From the NCBI RefSeq assembly GCF_031081985.1, contig NZ_JARWSK010000008.1:105937-169936 (forward strand): a DNA stretch of 64,000 nt, written 5' to 3'. Positions 1 to 8,866 of the stretch are shown here, in pieces. The translations under genes and the position numbers were made by a program. Within the stretch, counting starts at the first letter, position 1; every line of letters begins with the position of its first letter. The notes under the pieces are model-generated. The model saw nothing but the letters and a program-made list of their open reading frames with translations. It had not been told where the DNA came from and searched no databases. This DNA comes from Komagataeibacter xylinus (GTDB taxonomy: Bacteria > Pseudomonadota > Alphaproteobacteria > Acetobacterales > Acetobacteraceae).

Positions 1-1
1 G

Positions 2-397
2 GGGCTATGGTCACTCTGGCTGCGACGGAACAGCACCCTGTTCACCAACCCGGTCTTCCACCGTGTCGCACTCTGCATGGCACCGGCGGGCTTCCTGGCC
101 CTGCTGTGCGGCTGGATCACGACCGAAGTGGGGCGTCAGCCCTGGACGGTCTATGGCCTGCTGCGCACGTCTGACAGCGTATCGCCGGTTGCCCTGTCTT
201 CCCTGGCGTTCTCGATGACGGCGTTCGTGGTGGTCTATGTGCTCGTGTTCGGCTCGGGGCTGGGCATTCTGGTCCGCATGCTGGGCCGCGCGCCTCAGGA
301 AGGCGAGCACGCGACCCCGCCCGACCACGCTACCGAGATTCTGGCGGCCCGCATGCATCCGGGCGTGATTGATCCCTCTACTGGCAAAGGAGCCTGA
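2..397 (+). CDS. cydA: Cytochrome bd-type quinol oxidase subunit I, C-terminal part
   Basis: The open frame runs in from the window edge, so only the last 131 residues are seen. They carry the GRQPW element typical of subunit I of bd-type oxidases (about residues 45-49 of the visible part), followed by a hydrophobic helix and a short charged tail. Subunit I binds the haems and oxidises quinol in the inner membrane. cydB follows three bases later, so the two are co-transcribed. In acetic acid bacteria such pairs are often of the cyanide-insensitive (CioAB) type. The Q-loop that would help decide lies outside the window. Confidence 0.93.
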   Translation, partial: GLWSLWLRRNSTLFTNPVFHRVALCMAPAGFLALLCGWITTEVGRQPWTVYGLLRTSDSVSPVALSSLAFSMTAFVVVYVLVFGSGLGILVRMLGRAPQEGEHATPPDHATEILAARMHPGVIDPSTGKGA

Positions 398-400
398 GGC

Positions 401-1420
401 ATGATGGACTTTGCATACTGGCTCCCCATCGTGTGGGCCGTCATACTGGTGGCCGCCATTTCGATCTATGTCGTCCTCGATGGCTTTGACCTTGGGATAG
501 GGATGCTGTTCGCACTTGAACGCCACCCGGACCGTCGGGATGTGATGGTCAACACCATCGCCCCCGTGTGGGATGGCAACGAGACGTGGATGGTACTGGG
601 CGGGGCGGTGCTGTACGGCGTCTTTCCCGGTGCTTATGCCACCTTGCTGCCAGCCTTCTACCTCCCTATCGTGCTGATGCTGCTTGCGCTGATCTTCCGC
701 GGCGTGGCGTTTGAATTCCGTGTCATGACACGCGATACGGGCAGGGAAGGGATGTGGAATGCGGGCTTCATGGCCGGCTCCGCCATCGCTGCCTTCTGCC
801 AGGGCGCGATCCTCGGCGGCGTGGTGCAGGGCATAAGGGTGGTCAATGGCGCCTTTGCCGGTGGCCCACTCGACTGGCTGACCCCGTTCAGCATCCTGTG
901 TGGCCTGTCCGTCATGTGTGGTTATGCCCTGCTGGGGGCGACATGGCTGATCTGGCGCACCACCGGCGTGCTGGAGGAATCCTGCCGCCGCTGGGCCGCC
1001 CGGCTGGCCGTGGGCCTGTTCATCGGCATTGTCGCGGTCAGCCTGTGGACACCGCTGCTGCATGCCCCCTACCTGCGCCGTTGGACCGACTGGCCCAACA
1101 TCGCGCTCGTCGCCCCCGTGCCGGTTCTGGTGGTCGTGCTGGCCGTGCTGTTTGTCATGGGGCTGCGCAGGGGCCACTCGAAGGGGCCCTTCCTGTGCGC
1201 GCTGGGCTGGTTCTTCCTGTGCCTGTCCGGTCTGGGCATTACGGTATGGCCCTATGCCGTGCCGCCGGGCCTGACGCTGTGGGATGTGTCTTCCCCGCCA
1301 TCCAGCCAGTTCTTCCAGCTGATCGGCACCGCCATCCTGCTGCCGATCATCCTGACCTACACGATCTATTCCTACCACGTCTTTCGCGGAAAGGTGACGG
1401 AAACCGATGGCTATCACTGA
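401..1420 (+). CDS. cydB: Cytochrome bd-type quinol oxidase subunit II
   Basis: A 339-residue very hydrophobic protein with the CydB hallmarks near the N terminus: YVVLDGFDLGIGML, then NTIAPVWDGNETWMV, then an FRGVAFEFR segment. The length and about eight to nine predicted membrane helices fit the family. It forms the membrane oxidase with the upstream subunit I and reduces oxygen to water with quinol electrons. The ATG used is the first of two (MMDF) and follows an AGGAGCC ribosome site. Its 3' end overlaps the next small gene by 14 bases, which implies translational coupling. Confidence 0.95.
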   Translation: MMDFAYWLPIVWAVILVAAISIYVVLDGFDLGIGMLFALERHPDRRDVMVNTIAPVWDGNETWMVLGGAVLYGVFPGAYATLLPAFYLPIVLMLLALIFRGVAFEFRVMTRDTGREGMWNAGFMAGSAIAAFCQGAILGGVVQGIRVVNGAFAGGPLDWLTPFSILCGLSVMCGYALLGATWLIWRTTGVLEESCRRWAARLAVGLFIGIVAVSLWTPLLHAPYLRRWTDWPNIALVAPVPVLVVVLAVLFVMGLRRGHSKGPFLCALGWFFLCLSGLGITVWPYAVPPGLTLWDVSSPPSSQFFQLIGTAILLPIILTYTIYSYHVFRGKVTETDGYH

Positions 1421-1556
1421 GATTGTCCGGGGCAACGGAGATGATGCGCCCCCGCGCACCGGTGCACGGATTGCGTGGTTTGTTGCGATCTGGTCGCTGA
1501 GCACCACGGTATTTTTCGGGGCGGCGTCGCTGCTGCACCTGATCGTTCCCCGGTAA
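1407..1556 (+). CDS. Small membrane subunit of bd oxidase (CydX-like, DUF2474 type)
   Basis: A 49-residue reading frame begins inside the end of cydB (14-base overlap). It has a polar N-terminal stretch of about 20 residues and then one hydrophobic helix (ARIAWFVAIWSLSTTVFF onwards). Small single-helix proteins encoded directly after cydB are known third subunits of bd oxidases, and a DUF2474 family occupies this place beside cyanide-insensitive-type oxidases. The assignment rests on position, overlap, size and topology rather than on a strong sequence motif. Confidence 0.72.
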   Translation: MAITEIVRGNGDDAPPRTGARIAWFVAIWSLSTTVFFGAASLLHLIVPR

Positions 1557-1611
1557 ACCGGGCGGCATGACTGTCCGATATTTCCCTCCCTCCAATACGG
1601 GATCTGGTCCA

Positions 1612-2127
1612 ATGCTTTTTGACTTTGAACGTGACTTTGCAGGGTCGCTGCGGTGCATTCCGATGATTGCCCGCCAGAAGCTTGATATCGTCGGCATCAA
1701 ACTGAGCCTGCGTCAGTGGAGCCGGTTTACACGCGAGGAAAGGGGCCAGTTGGCCGACCTGCCGTGCGAGACCGTGCCCGAACAGGCCACCTACCGCGAA
1801 CTGGTCGCCCATCTGATCGCAACCCGTAGTGACGAACCGCTGCGCCACCTTGTGACGCGTGGATTGGAAGCCTGGCGGGACGCTGACCACATGCCTGATG
1901 CGGTCAAGACCCAGGCACGGGCTGACGGAATAGCGCCACCCACAGCAAGGCAATGGGCCAGCCTTTTGCCGCTCCAGCGATTTGCGCTGGTGAAGCTGGC
2001 CCGCTCGAAGCATGAAAATGAAAATTTCGTGCCGGCAATGCGGGAGTTCGGCCTCCTGCAACAGCATGTGGGGGCTGCTCCCGGTTCTGCAGCCGTATCG
2101 CATACCCAAGCCCGCCTGCCCAACTGA
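1612..2127 (+). CDS. Nitrate reductase-associated protein (Nitr_red_assoc family)
   Basis: A 171-residue soluble protein with the family's opening pattern: FDFERDF, then LRCIPMIARQKLD and GIKLSLRQW. The ATG at 1612 fits the usual family start. An upstream ATG at 1567 would add 15 residues. The family was named for its position beside nitrate assimilation genes and its biochemical role is unknown. Here it lies 18 bases before a YdeP-type molybdoenzyme and no nitrate reductase gene is visible, so a helper role for that enzyme is inferred. The C-terminal tail beyond about residue 150 looks unstructured. Confidence 0.8.
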   Translation: MLFDFERDFAGSLRCIPMIARQKLDIVGIKLSLRQWSRFTREERGQLADLPCETVPEQATYRELVAHLIATRSDEPLRHLVTRGLEAWRDADHMPDAVKTQARADGIAPPTARQWASLLPLQRFALVKLARSKHENENFVPAMREFGLLQQHVGAAPGSAAVSHTQARLPN

Positions 2128-2145
2128 AAGAAGAGGGTTGAGATC

Positions 2146-4449
2146 ATGAGCAACGAAAAAACGCCTGAATACAAACCCTATCATCATCCGGCAGGTGGGT
2201 GGGGTGCGGCCGGGGCCACCGCAAAAGTGCTGATGGAACAGAGCGTTCTGGTCAAGGGATCACGCGGGCTTTTGTCCATGAACCAGCCGGGCGGTTTCAA
2301 ATGCCCCAGTTGCGCATTTCCCGACCCGGATCATCGCAAGACGCTGGAGTTCTGTGAAAACGGGGCCAAGGCGCTGGCGCATGAAGCCACAAAGGGGCGT
2401 GTGACGCGCGAATTCTTTGAAAAATACACCGTCACTGAACTGATGCAGAAAAGCGATTACTGGCTGGAAATGCAGGGTCGCCTGACCGAGCCGATGCGCT
2501 ACGATGCCCAGAGTGATCGCTACGTGCCCGTGGCATGGGATGACGCATTCGCCCTGATCGGCCAGCACCTTCAGGCCCTCGACAGCCCGCACCAGGCCGA
2601 GTTCTATACATCCGGCCGTACGGCAAACGAGACCGCGTTCCTGTATTCGATCTTCGTGCGCGAATTCGGCACCAACAATTTCCCCGACTGCTCGAACATG
2701 TGCCACGAGCCGACCAGCCGTGGCCTGCCGCCCGCCATAGGCATTGGCAAGGGCACGATCGTCATGAGCGATTTCGAGCATGCCGAGGCGATTTTCGTCA
2801 TAGGGCAGAATACCGGCACCAATTCGCCGCGCATGATGACGAACCTGGTGGAAGCCCGCAAACGTGGTGTGCCGATTGTCCTGATCAACCCGATGCCGGA
2901 ACGGGCGCTGATCCGCTTTACCGAACCGCAGGATGTGCTGCAGATGGGCACGTTCGGCTCGACCCCCATTTCCAGCGAATTCGTCCATGTGCGCATCGGT
3001 GGCGATCTGGCCATTTTCAAAGGAATGATGAAGGCGCTTTTTGAGGCCGAAGCACGTGGTGAAAAAGTACTGGACCTTGACTTCATTCATGAACACACGG
3101 CCGGACTGGATGCCGTGCGCGATGACGTCATGGGCTGTAGCTGGGAAGATATTACCCGGATATCGGGCATAACCGAGGACCAGATCCGCAGGATTGCGGA
3201 TATCTACATGAAATCCAATGCCACGATCATCTGTTACGGCATGGGGCTGACCCAGCATCAGGAAGGGTCACGCCTGCTGCAGCAGGTGGCCAACCTGCTT
3301 CTCCTGCGCGGCAACTTTGGCAAGCCCGGTGCTGGTATTGCGCCGATCCGTGGCCATTCCAACGTGCAGGGCGACCGCACGGTTGGCATTGATGAAAAAC
3401 CGACCCAGGCCTATCTGGACCGCGTGCGGGATGTATTCGGGTTTGAACCACCGCGCGAACACGGCCACCATGTGCTGGAGGCGGTTGAAGCCATGGAAGC
3501 GGGCACCGCCAAGGTGTTCTTTGGCATGGGGGGCAATTTCATCCGCGCCGTACCGGATACGGACCGCTCCTATGCCGCCATGCGCAACCTCAATCTGACG
3601 GTCGGTGTGGCCACAAAGCTGAACCGGGGCCATCTAGTGCACGGCAAGGATGCACTCATCCTGCCGGTCGTGGCCCGCTCCGAAATCATCCGCACCGAGG
3701 CTGGCGAGCAGTTCGTGACCATTGAGGATGCGATGGCGAATGTCACGGCATCGCGCGGTGTGTTCGAACCCGTGACCGAACATGTGCGGCCGGAAACGGA
3801 GATCGTCTGCCGCATGGCCATGGCAACACTGCCCAATTCCCGCACGCCGTGGGCGGATTACATGGTCGACTATACCCTGATCCGGGACAAGATTGCCGAG
3901 GTCTATCCGGAAATCTATGCCGACTTTTCTGAAAAGATCAAAAATCCGCATGGCCTGCACCTTGATGTCCCGCCGCGTCGCCGCGTATGGCAGACGCCCA
4001 ATGGCAAGGCAAACTTCCTTGTGCTGCCGGGGCTGGAAGTGAATGTGCCGGTGAAGGATACGGCTATGCTGCGTCTGGCGACCATCCGTTCGCACGATCA
4101 GTATAATACGACCATCTACAGCAATAGTGACCGTTATCGTGGGGTGTACAATACGCGCCTCGTCATCTTCATGAATAAAGAGGACATGGCCGAACGCGGT
4201 CTTGCGAACGGGGACGTGATTGGCCTGGAAACCTATAGCGATGACGGGGTCAGGCGTTATGTCGATGGCCTGAATGTCCTCGACTACCCCATGCCGCGCG
4301 GCGCCATTGCCGGATACTACCCGGAACTGAACCCGTTGCTGCCACTCGATTACTTTGACGAGATCAGCGGAACGCCTGCGGCCAAATCCATTCCGGTCAG
4401 GGTGGTGGAAAGTGTTGCATCCGCACCGCCCATCCGGATTGCGGGCTGA
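2146..4449 (+). CDS. FdhF/YdeP-type molybdopterin oxidoreductase
   Basis: A 767-residue molybdopterin-dependent oxidoreductase of the YdeP group, related to the catalytic subunit of formate dehydrogenases. The N-terminal region has GGFKCPSCAFPDPDHR and a third cysteine in EFCENGAKA, the cysteine pattern of this group. Molybdopterin-binding segments follow (GRTANETAFLYSIF, then GQNTGTNSPRMM, then a C-terminal molydopterin dinucleotide-binding domain near IRSHDQYNTTIYS). There is no Tat signal, so it is cytoplasmic. Its substrate is unknown, because YdeP-type proteins are only loosely tied to formate. Cofactor genes moaA, mobA, moaD, moaE and fdhD follow in the same direction, which suggests that the operon serves this enzyme. 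Confidence 0.9.
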   Translation: MSNEKTPEYKPYHHPAGGWGAAGATAKVLMEQSVLVKGSRGLLSMNQPGGFKCPSCAFPDPDHRKTLEFCENGAKALAHEATKGRVTREFFEKYTVTELMQKSDYWLEMQGRLTEPMRYDAQSDRYVPVAWDDAFALIGQHLQALDSPHQAEFYTSGRTANETAFLYSIFVREFGTNNFPDCSNMCHEPTSRGLPPAIGIGKGTIVMSDFEHAEAIFVIGQNTGTNSPRMMTNLVEARKRGVPIVLINPMPERALIRFTEPQDVLQMGTFGSTPISSEFVHVRIGGDLAIFKGMMKALFEAEARGEKVLDLDFIHEHTAGLDAVRDDVMGCSWEDITRISGITEDQIRRIADIYMKSNATIICYGMGLTQHQEGSRLLQQVANLLLLRGNFGKPGAGIAPIRGHSNVQGDRTVGIDEKPTQAYLDRVRDVFGFEPPREHGHHVLEAVEAMEAGTAKVFFGMGGNFIRAVPDTDRSYAAMRNLNLTVGVATKLNRGHLVHGKDALILPVVARSEIIRTEAGEQFVTIEDAMANVTASRGVFEPVTEHVRPETEIVCRMAMATLPNSRTPWADYMVDYTLIRDKIAEVYPEIYADFSEKIKNPHGLHLDVPPRRRVWQTPNGKANFLVLPGLEVNVPVKDTAMLRLATIRSHDQYNTTIYSNSDRYRGVYNTRLVIFMNKEDMAERGLANGDVIGLETYSDDGVRRYVDGLNVLDYPMPRGAIAGYYPELNPLLPLDYFDEISGTPAAKSIPVRVVESVASAPPIRIAG

Positions 4450-4463
4450 GTGGGCAGGCGGCC

Positions 4464-5549
4464 ATGGATGACGATCATAACAGCCGACTGGGCAGCCATG
4501 TGCCGCCTGTCGACAGGCTTGGCCGCCCGTTGCGCGACCTACGCATTTCGGTCATGGACCGGTGCAATTTCCGGTGTCCCTACTGCATGCCCGAAGCCAC
4601 CTATCACGAGGGCTTCCGGTTTCTTGGCCCGAAGGAACGGCTGGATTTTGATGAGATCGAGCAGGTCGCGCGCATGGCCGCCGAACTGGGGGTGACGAAA
4701 ATACGGCTGACCGGCGGGGAACCGCTCCTGCGGCCCGGCCTGCCCGATCTGGTCCGCCGCCTTTGCGCCCTGCCGGGCATTGAGGATGTGGCGCTGACAA
4801 CCAATGGCGTGCTGCTGCCGCGCTTCGTGCCAGCACTCCGTCAGGCCGGATTGCGGCGCGTGACAGTCAGCCTGGACAGTCTCGATCCAGTCATATTCGC
4901 CCGTATGAGTGGCGGCAGGGGAAGCCTGCCTGCCGTGCTGGAGGGCATCGATGCTGCATACTCTGCAGGCTTTGAGGGCGGCGTCAAAATCAACACGGTA
5001 GTCCAGCGAGGCGTGAATGACATGGATGTGCCAGATATTCTGGCGCGCTTTCGCCATACCGGCGTCACGGTCCGTCTGATCGAATACATGGATGTGGGCA
5101 ATCGCAACGGATGGGACCGTGCCGATGTCGTGCCCTCCAGCGAACTTCGCGCCCGCATTGCAGAACTCTGGCCCCTTGAGCTGCTACCGCCACGCTATCG
5201 CGGCGAGGTAGCCCGTCGTTATCGCTATGCGGATGGGGCAGGGGAGATCGGGTTCGTCTCGTCCGTCAGTGCACCATTCTGTGGTGCATGCTCCCGTGCG
5301 CGCCTGTCTTCCGACGGCAAGCTTTATACCTGCCTTTTCGCAACGTCTGGCACAGATCTGCGCGCACTCCTGCGCGGGAATGCCGGTGATGCCGAAATGG
5401 ATGAACAACTGCGCACAACCCTGTCAAGGATCTGGCGCCAGCGGACAGATCGCTACAGCGAGGAACGCACGCGCCAGTCGGCATTATTGGCCAGTGGGGA
5501 ACAGGCAGTCCGGCAGGAAAAAATCGAAATGCATTATATCGGGGGATGA
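4464..5549 (+). CDS. moaA: GTP 3',8-cyclase (molybdenum cofactor step 1)
   Basis: A 361-residue radical SAM enzyme. The first iron-sulphur cluster motif CNFRCPYC lies at about residues 33-40, with TGGEPLLRP after it. The second cluster, FCGACSRARLSSDGKLYTCLF, is near the C terminus and the protein ends in the catalytic -GG tail. It converts GTP to the 8-cyclo-dihydro-GTP precursor of cyclic pyranopterin. The gene starts 14 bases after the oxidoreductase gene. moaC, the partner in this step, is not in the window. Confidence 0.96.
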   Translation: MDDDHNSRLGSHVPPVDRLGRPLRDLRISVMDRCNFRCPYCMPEATYHEGFRFLGPKERLDFDEIEQVARMAAELGVTKIRLTGGEPLLRPGLPDLVRRLCALPGIEDVALTTNGVLLPRFVPALRQAGLRRVTVSLDSLDPVIFARMSGGRGSLPAVLEGIDAAYSAGFEGGVKINTVVQRGVNDMDVPDILARFRHTGVTVRLIEYMDVGNRNGWDRADVVPSSELRARIAELWPLELLPPRYRGEVARRYRYADGAGEIGFVSSVSAPFCGACSRARLSSDGKLYTCLFATSGTDLRALLRGNAGDAEMDEQLRTTLSRIWRQRTDRYSEERTRQSALLASGEQAVRQEKIEMHYIGG

Positions 5550-5592
5550 TGAATTTCATGGGCAGATCCCGATGCTCACAGGGGCGCGAGCC

Positions 5593-6210
5593 ATGACAGC
5601 ATTACTGTATGGACTAGTCCTGGCCGGTGGCGAAAGCCGTCGCATGGGACAGGATAAAGCGGCACTGTCTTATAATGGACGGCCGCAGCTTGCCCGTGCC
5701 GTTGACCTCGTGGCGCGGCATGCAGAGCGCTGTTTTGTCTCGATACGTCCTGATCAGCAGCCTGATCCTCTCCGGGCGTCCTATCCCTGCATTATGGACA
5801 GGCGGGAGATAAAGGACAGGCTTGGCGGCGGCCCGATGGTCGGCGTGCTTTCTGCTCATCTGGCCTATCCGGGAGTAGCCTGGCTCGTCGTCGCCTGCGA
5901 CCTGCCGATGCTGGACGATATGACGCTTGCTGCCCTTGTGCAGGAACGCAATGCGGATCTGGCTGCCACGGCCTATGTAAGCGAAAGCGACGGACTGCCT
6001 GAGCCGCTTTGCACGATATGGGAGCCCGCGACACTGGCTGCCCTGCACAATCAGGCGGCAAACCAGAAAATTCGGCTGCGCCGGATGCTCGGCGGTTCTG
6101 CGGTTCGTCGCCTTGAAGTAAAAAAAACAGGTGCGCTGGAAAACGTAAACGTACCTGATGAACGCGACCAGGTGTTGAAACGCCTGGGTTGCTTTGAACA
6201 GGAAGTATGA
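5593..6210 (+). CDS. mobA: Molybdenum cofactor guanylyltransferase
   Basis: A 205-residue nucleotidyltransferase that attaches GMP to molybdopterin to give the MGD form of the cofactor. The N terminus has the diagnostic LVLAGGESRRMGQDKAAL loop, and the metal-binding segment VVACDLPMLDD follows mid-protein. The ATG at 5593 places the motif about ten residues from the start, as in the family. An in-frame ATG at 5572 is the alternative. The stop overlaps the moaD start in ATGA, so the two are coupled. Confidence 0.93.
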   Translation: MTALLYGLVLAGGESRRMGQDKAALSYNGRPQLARAVDLVARHAERCFVSIRPDQQPDPLRASYPCIMDRREIKDRLGGGPMVGVLSAHLAYPGVAWLVVACDLPMLDDMTLAALVQERNADLAATAYVSESDGLPEPLCTIWEPATLAALHNQAANQKIRLRRMLGGSAVRRLEVKKTGALENVNVPDERDQVLKRLGCFEQEV

Positions 6211-6452
6211 TGCTCAATATAGAGTTGCAGTATTTCGCCCAGCTTCAGGATGAAGCCGGACGGGCACACGAAAGACGACAGACCCCGGCCCCCACGGCAG
6301 CCGCGCTGTATGATGAACTCCGTGACGCCTATGGCTTTGTGCTTGAACCGGCCCGCATGCGGGTTGCGATCAATTCGGCATTCGCGCCATGGGATCAGCC
6401 GCTATGCGAAGGCGATCATGTAGCCTTCATCCCGCCGGTGACGGGCGGATGA
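6207..6452 (+). CDS. moaD: Molybdopterin synthase small subunit
   Basis: An 81-residue ubiquitin-fold sulphur carrier. It ends in PPVTGG, and the terminal di-glycine is the site of adenylation and thiocarboxylation. It pairs with MoaE to convert the pyranopterin precursor to molybdopterin. Two consecutive ATG codons are possible starts (6207 and 6210), with AGGAAG just ahead. Its stop overlaps the moaE start (ATGA). Confidence 0.93.
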   Translation: MMLNIELQYFAQLQDEAGRAHERRQTPAPTAAALYDELRDAYGFVLEPARMRVAINSAFAPWDQPLCEGDHVAFIPPVTGG

Positions 6453-6871
6453 ACGACTTCATCATGGCGGAGACGCCTGTGGACATCAGCGCGCTGCGCA
6501 AGGTGCTCCTTTTCCCTGAAGCGGGCGGGTTCTGCTCCTTTGAAGGGTGGGTCAGGCAGACGAACGAAGGTCGCGCCGTCTCCGGGATTGATTACAATGC
6601 TTTCGTTCCACTTGCCCTGACGGAAGGGCAGGCCATCCTGCAAGAGGCGAAACAGCGGTTTGCAATCTGCCGTGCGACTGCCATCCATCGGACCGGCTAT
6701 CTGTCCATAGGCGAAACGGCGGTGTGGATTGGTGTCTCTGCAGCACATCGCGATGCGGCTTTCGACGCCTGTCGTTACATTATCGATGAAATCAAGCAGC
6801 GCGTTCCAATCTGGAAAAATGAACATTATGCGAGTGGAGAGACCGGATGGGTGCCGTGCCATACCCTCTGA
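6449..6871 (+). CDS. moaE: Molybdopterin synthase catalytic subunit
   Basis: A 140-residue protein with the MoaE pattern: GGFCSFEGWVRQTNEG near residue 25, HRTGYLSIGE in the middle, and the catalytic-lysine region VPIWKNEHY near the C terminus, with a WVPCHTL ending. It transfers sulphur from MoaD to the precursor. The start overlaps the moaD stop in ATGA. Confidence 0.94.
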   Translation: MNDFIMAETPVDISALRKVLLFPEAGGFCSFEGWVRQTNEGRAVSGIDYNAFVPLALTEGQAILQEAKQRFAICRATAIHRTGYLSIGETAVWIGVSAAHRDAAFDACRYIIDEIKQRVPIWKNEHYASGETGWVPCHTL

Positions 6872-6881
6872 CCATTGAACA

Positions 6882-7712
6882 ATGTCCCTCTCGATGCCTG
6901 AGGCTGCTGTGATGTCCGCCCTCTTTTACCCGTTGGAGGTGCGTTCCCTGTCCCGGCCGGATGAAACATTCAGCCTGAACGTGGCGGAGGAAGTGCCGGT
7001 CAGTCTTCTGTTCAACGGAATTTTTCCGTATGGCACGATGATGATGACGCCCGCGGACCTGAAAGATTTCGCTTATGGGTATTGTATAACTGAACAGATC
7101 GTTGGTTCAGCAGCAGATATTCGTTCGGTGAACATTATACAGGTGAAAGACGGCCTGACCCTTGATATTTTTATCAAGGGCAGGGCGCTGACGCAGCTCA
7201 TGCGCCGTAATGTCCGCATGCAGACGGGCCATTCGAGTTGTGGCATATGCGGCAGCGAAACCGTGCCGGAACATGATGCGGTAGCGGCGGTGCCGTTGGA
7301 GGATGGGCCGAGCCTGTCCGTAACAGCAATACGCAACGCATTGCATGAACTGCGTAAGTGGCAGACGCTGAACGCGGCGACACGCATGGTGCACGCAGCC
7401 GCATGGGCAAACAATAACGGTAATATTCACATGATCCGGGAAGATGTAGGGCGACATAATGCGCTCGATAAACTGATCGGTGTGCGTGCCTGCCATCCTG
7501 AAGTTTTTCACGAAGGTTTCTGCCTGCTGACAAGCCGGTATTCATTTGAGATGGCGCTCAAGACCGTGCGGGCAGGTATCGCCGTTGTGGTCGCAATTTC
7601 TGCCCCGACCTATCGTGCGTTCCGGACGGCCGAAACAATGAACCAGACCCTGATCGCCATCGCGCGGCAGGACGAGCAGACGCTGTTTTGCGGCGGAAGT
7701 CGTCTTACCTGA
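6882..7712 (+). CDS. fdhD: Formate dehydrogenase accessory sulphurtransferase
   Basis: A 276-residue FdhD protein. The catalytic CGICG loop lies at about residue 121, and the conserved MVHAAAW and EDVGRHNALDKLIG segments follow. FdhD passes sulphur to the molybdenum centre of formate-dehydrogenase-type enzymes, so its presence here supports the upstream YdeP-type protein being an FDH-like molybdoenzyme that needs a sulphido ligand. The start is either ATG 6882 or ATG 6912, with the latter nearer the usual family start. It begins 10 bases after moaE and ends the operon. Confidence 0.94.
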   Translation: MSLSMPEAAVMSALFYPLEVRSLSRPDETFSLNVAEEVPVSLLFNGIFPYGTMMMTPADLKDFAYGYCITEQIVGSAADIRSVNIIQVKDGLTLDIFIKGRALTQLMRRNVRMQTGHSSCGICGSETVPEHDAVAAVPLEDGPSLSVTAIRNALHELRKWQTLNAATRMVHAAAWANNNGNIHMIREDVGRHNALDKLIGVRACHPEVFHEGFCLLTSRYSFEMALKTVRAGIAVVVAISAPTYRAFRTAETMNQTLIAIARQDEQTLFCGGSRLT

Positions 7713-7847
7713 TCATATCCTACATCCTGAACAAATAAAATATTCCCATTATTCTGATCGTTCCGGAATATGGAGAAAAATATCACATAAATAGGGAAAT
7801 GATCGCGCGATATGGCTGGCGGTCAGTAAGTATTCGTGGAGTATGAC

Positions 7848-8771
7848 ATGTTTCTCAAGCAGCTGTACTATCTTCGGGAGATAGACAAATTCAAGAGCTT
7901 TTCGAAGGCGGCGGCTGCATGCAACGTATCGCAGCCATCCCTCTCGCGTGCCATACGTGTCATGGAGGAAGAGCTCGGCGTTGTTATTGTTGACCGGAAG
8001 AGAAAAGTTTTTGGTCTGACACCTGAAGGTACCCAGATACTCAAATGGGGACATGAAATCCTGCACGGTGTTGCAGAGATCCAGAATGTTGTCTCCCTAT
8101 CCCACCAAAAACTGGCAGGTGCGATCAGAATAGGCGTCATTCCAACGGCCGTTCACATCATCCCTCTCCTTATGGATGCGGTAAAGGAGCGTATCGGGGA
8201 CTTCGTATGTGACGTTCTGGTTCTTTCCAACGCAGAAATCATTGAAAAGCTGAATATAAAGCAGCTGGACATTGGCATCATGTATTGCGAGGAGTGCCCC
8301 AGAGCACCAGCCTTCGCCATGCACGAACTTTATAAGGAAAACCAGGTCCTTGCCGGAGCGGCGGATTACGATTTTCCGCCAGGCGATGAAGTCAGTTGGG
8401 AGACGGCCGGACAGTTTCCGCTTGCTTTACTTAACCGAAGCATGCGCTGCAGGCAGTTTATCGATGTGGGGTTCCAGACCGCGGGGGTCAAGCCGGCTGT
8501 CCGGCTTGAAACCACCTCGCTGGAACTGATCCATGCTGCGATCATGAAGGGAACGCATGCGACAATATTGCCAATTTCCTCGTTTCCGCTAAGGGTGCCC
8601 CCTCGGGGCAGATTGCAGATACGGCGTCTTTCCGGGTTTTCCGCGGGTTCGATTGGTCTGGTGAGATTGTATGAATCCCCGTTGCCCTCTTTTGTGGGGG
8701 AGGTCTGGAAGATCATCGTAAAGATAGATTTTGAAGGACAACTGGATGATCTCTGTCGCCAGCAGCCATAA
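7848..8771 (+). CDS. LysR-family transcriptional regulator
   Basis: A 307-residue LysR protein. The winged helix-turn-helix is at residues 1-60 (FSKAAAACNVSQPSLSRAIRVMEEELG), followed by a periplasmic-binding-protein-like effector domain. The ATG at 7848 has GGAG six bases ahead. A GTG at 7836 is in frame but lies on top of that site. It lies 135 bases after fdhD on the same strand and may control the molybdoenzyme operon, but the target and ligand are inferred from position only. Confidence 0.88.
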   Translation: MFLKQLYYLREIDKFKSFSKAAAACNVSQPSLSRAIRVMEEELGVVIVDRKRKVFGLTPEGTQILKWGHEILHGVAEIQNVVSLSHQKLAGAIRIGVIPTAVHIIPLLMDAVKERIGDFVCDVLVLSNAEIIEKLNIKQLDIGIMYCEECPRAPAFAMHELYKENQVLAGAADYDFPPGDEVSWETAGQFPLALLNRSMRCRQFIDVGFQTAGVKPAVRLETTSLELIHAAIMKGTHATILPISSFPLRVPPRGRLQIRRLSGFSAGSIGLVRLYESPLPSFVGEVWKIIVKIDFEGQLDDLCRQQP

Positions 8772-8866
8772 TGAATAAAAAACCTTACATAACGAATATA
8801 TATTAAAAATAAACGCATAAATACGGTTTATGTTTTTCACCATTTAGAACATATATGGAGCATTCG

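Noticed and set aside
11..1612. 533-codon minus-strand open frame across the oxidase genes
   Set aside because: It is the antisense shadow of cydA-cydB in GC-rich DNA. Its peptide is low-complexity, rich in His, Gln, Arg and Gly, and no family is seen.
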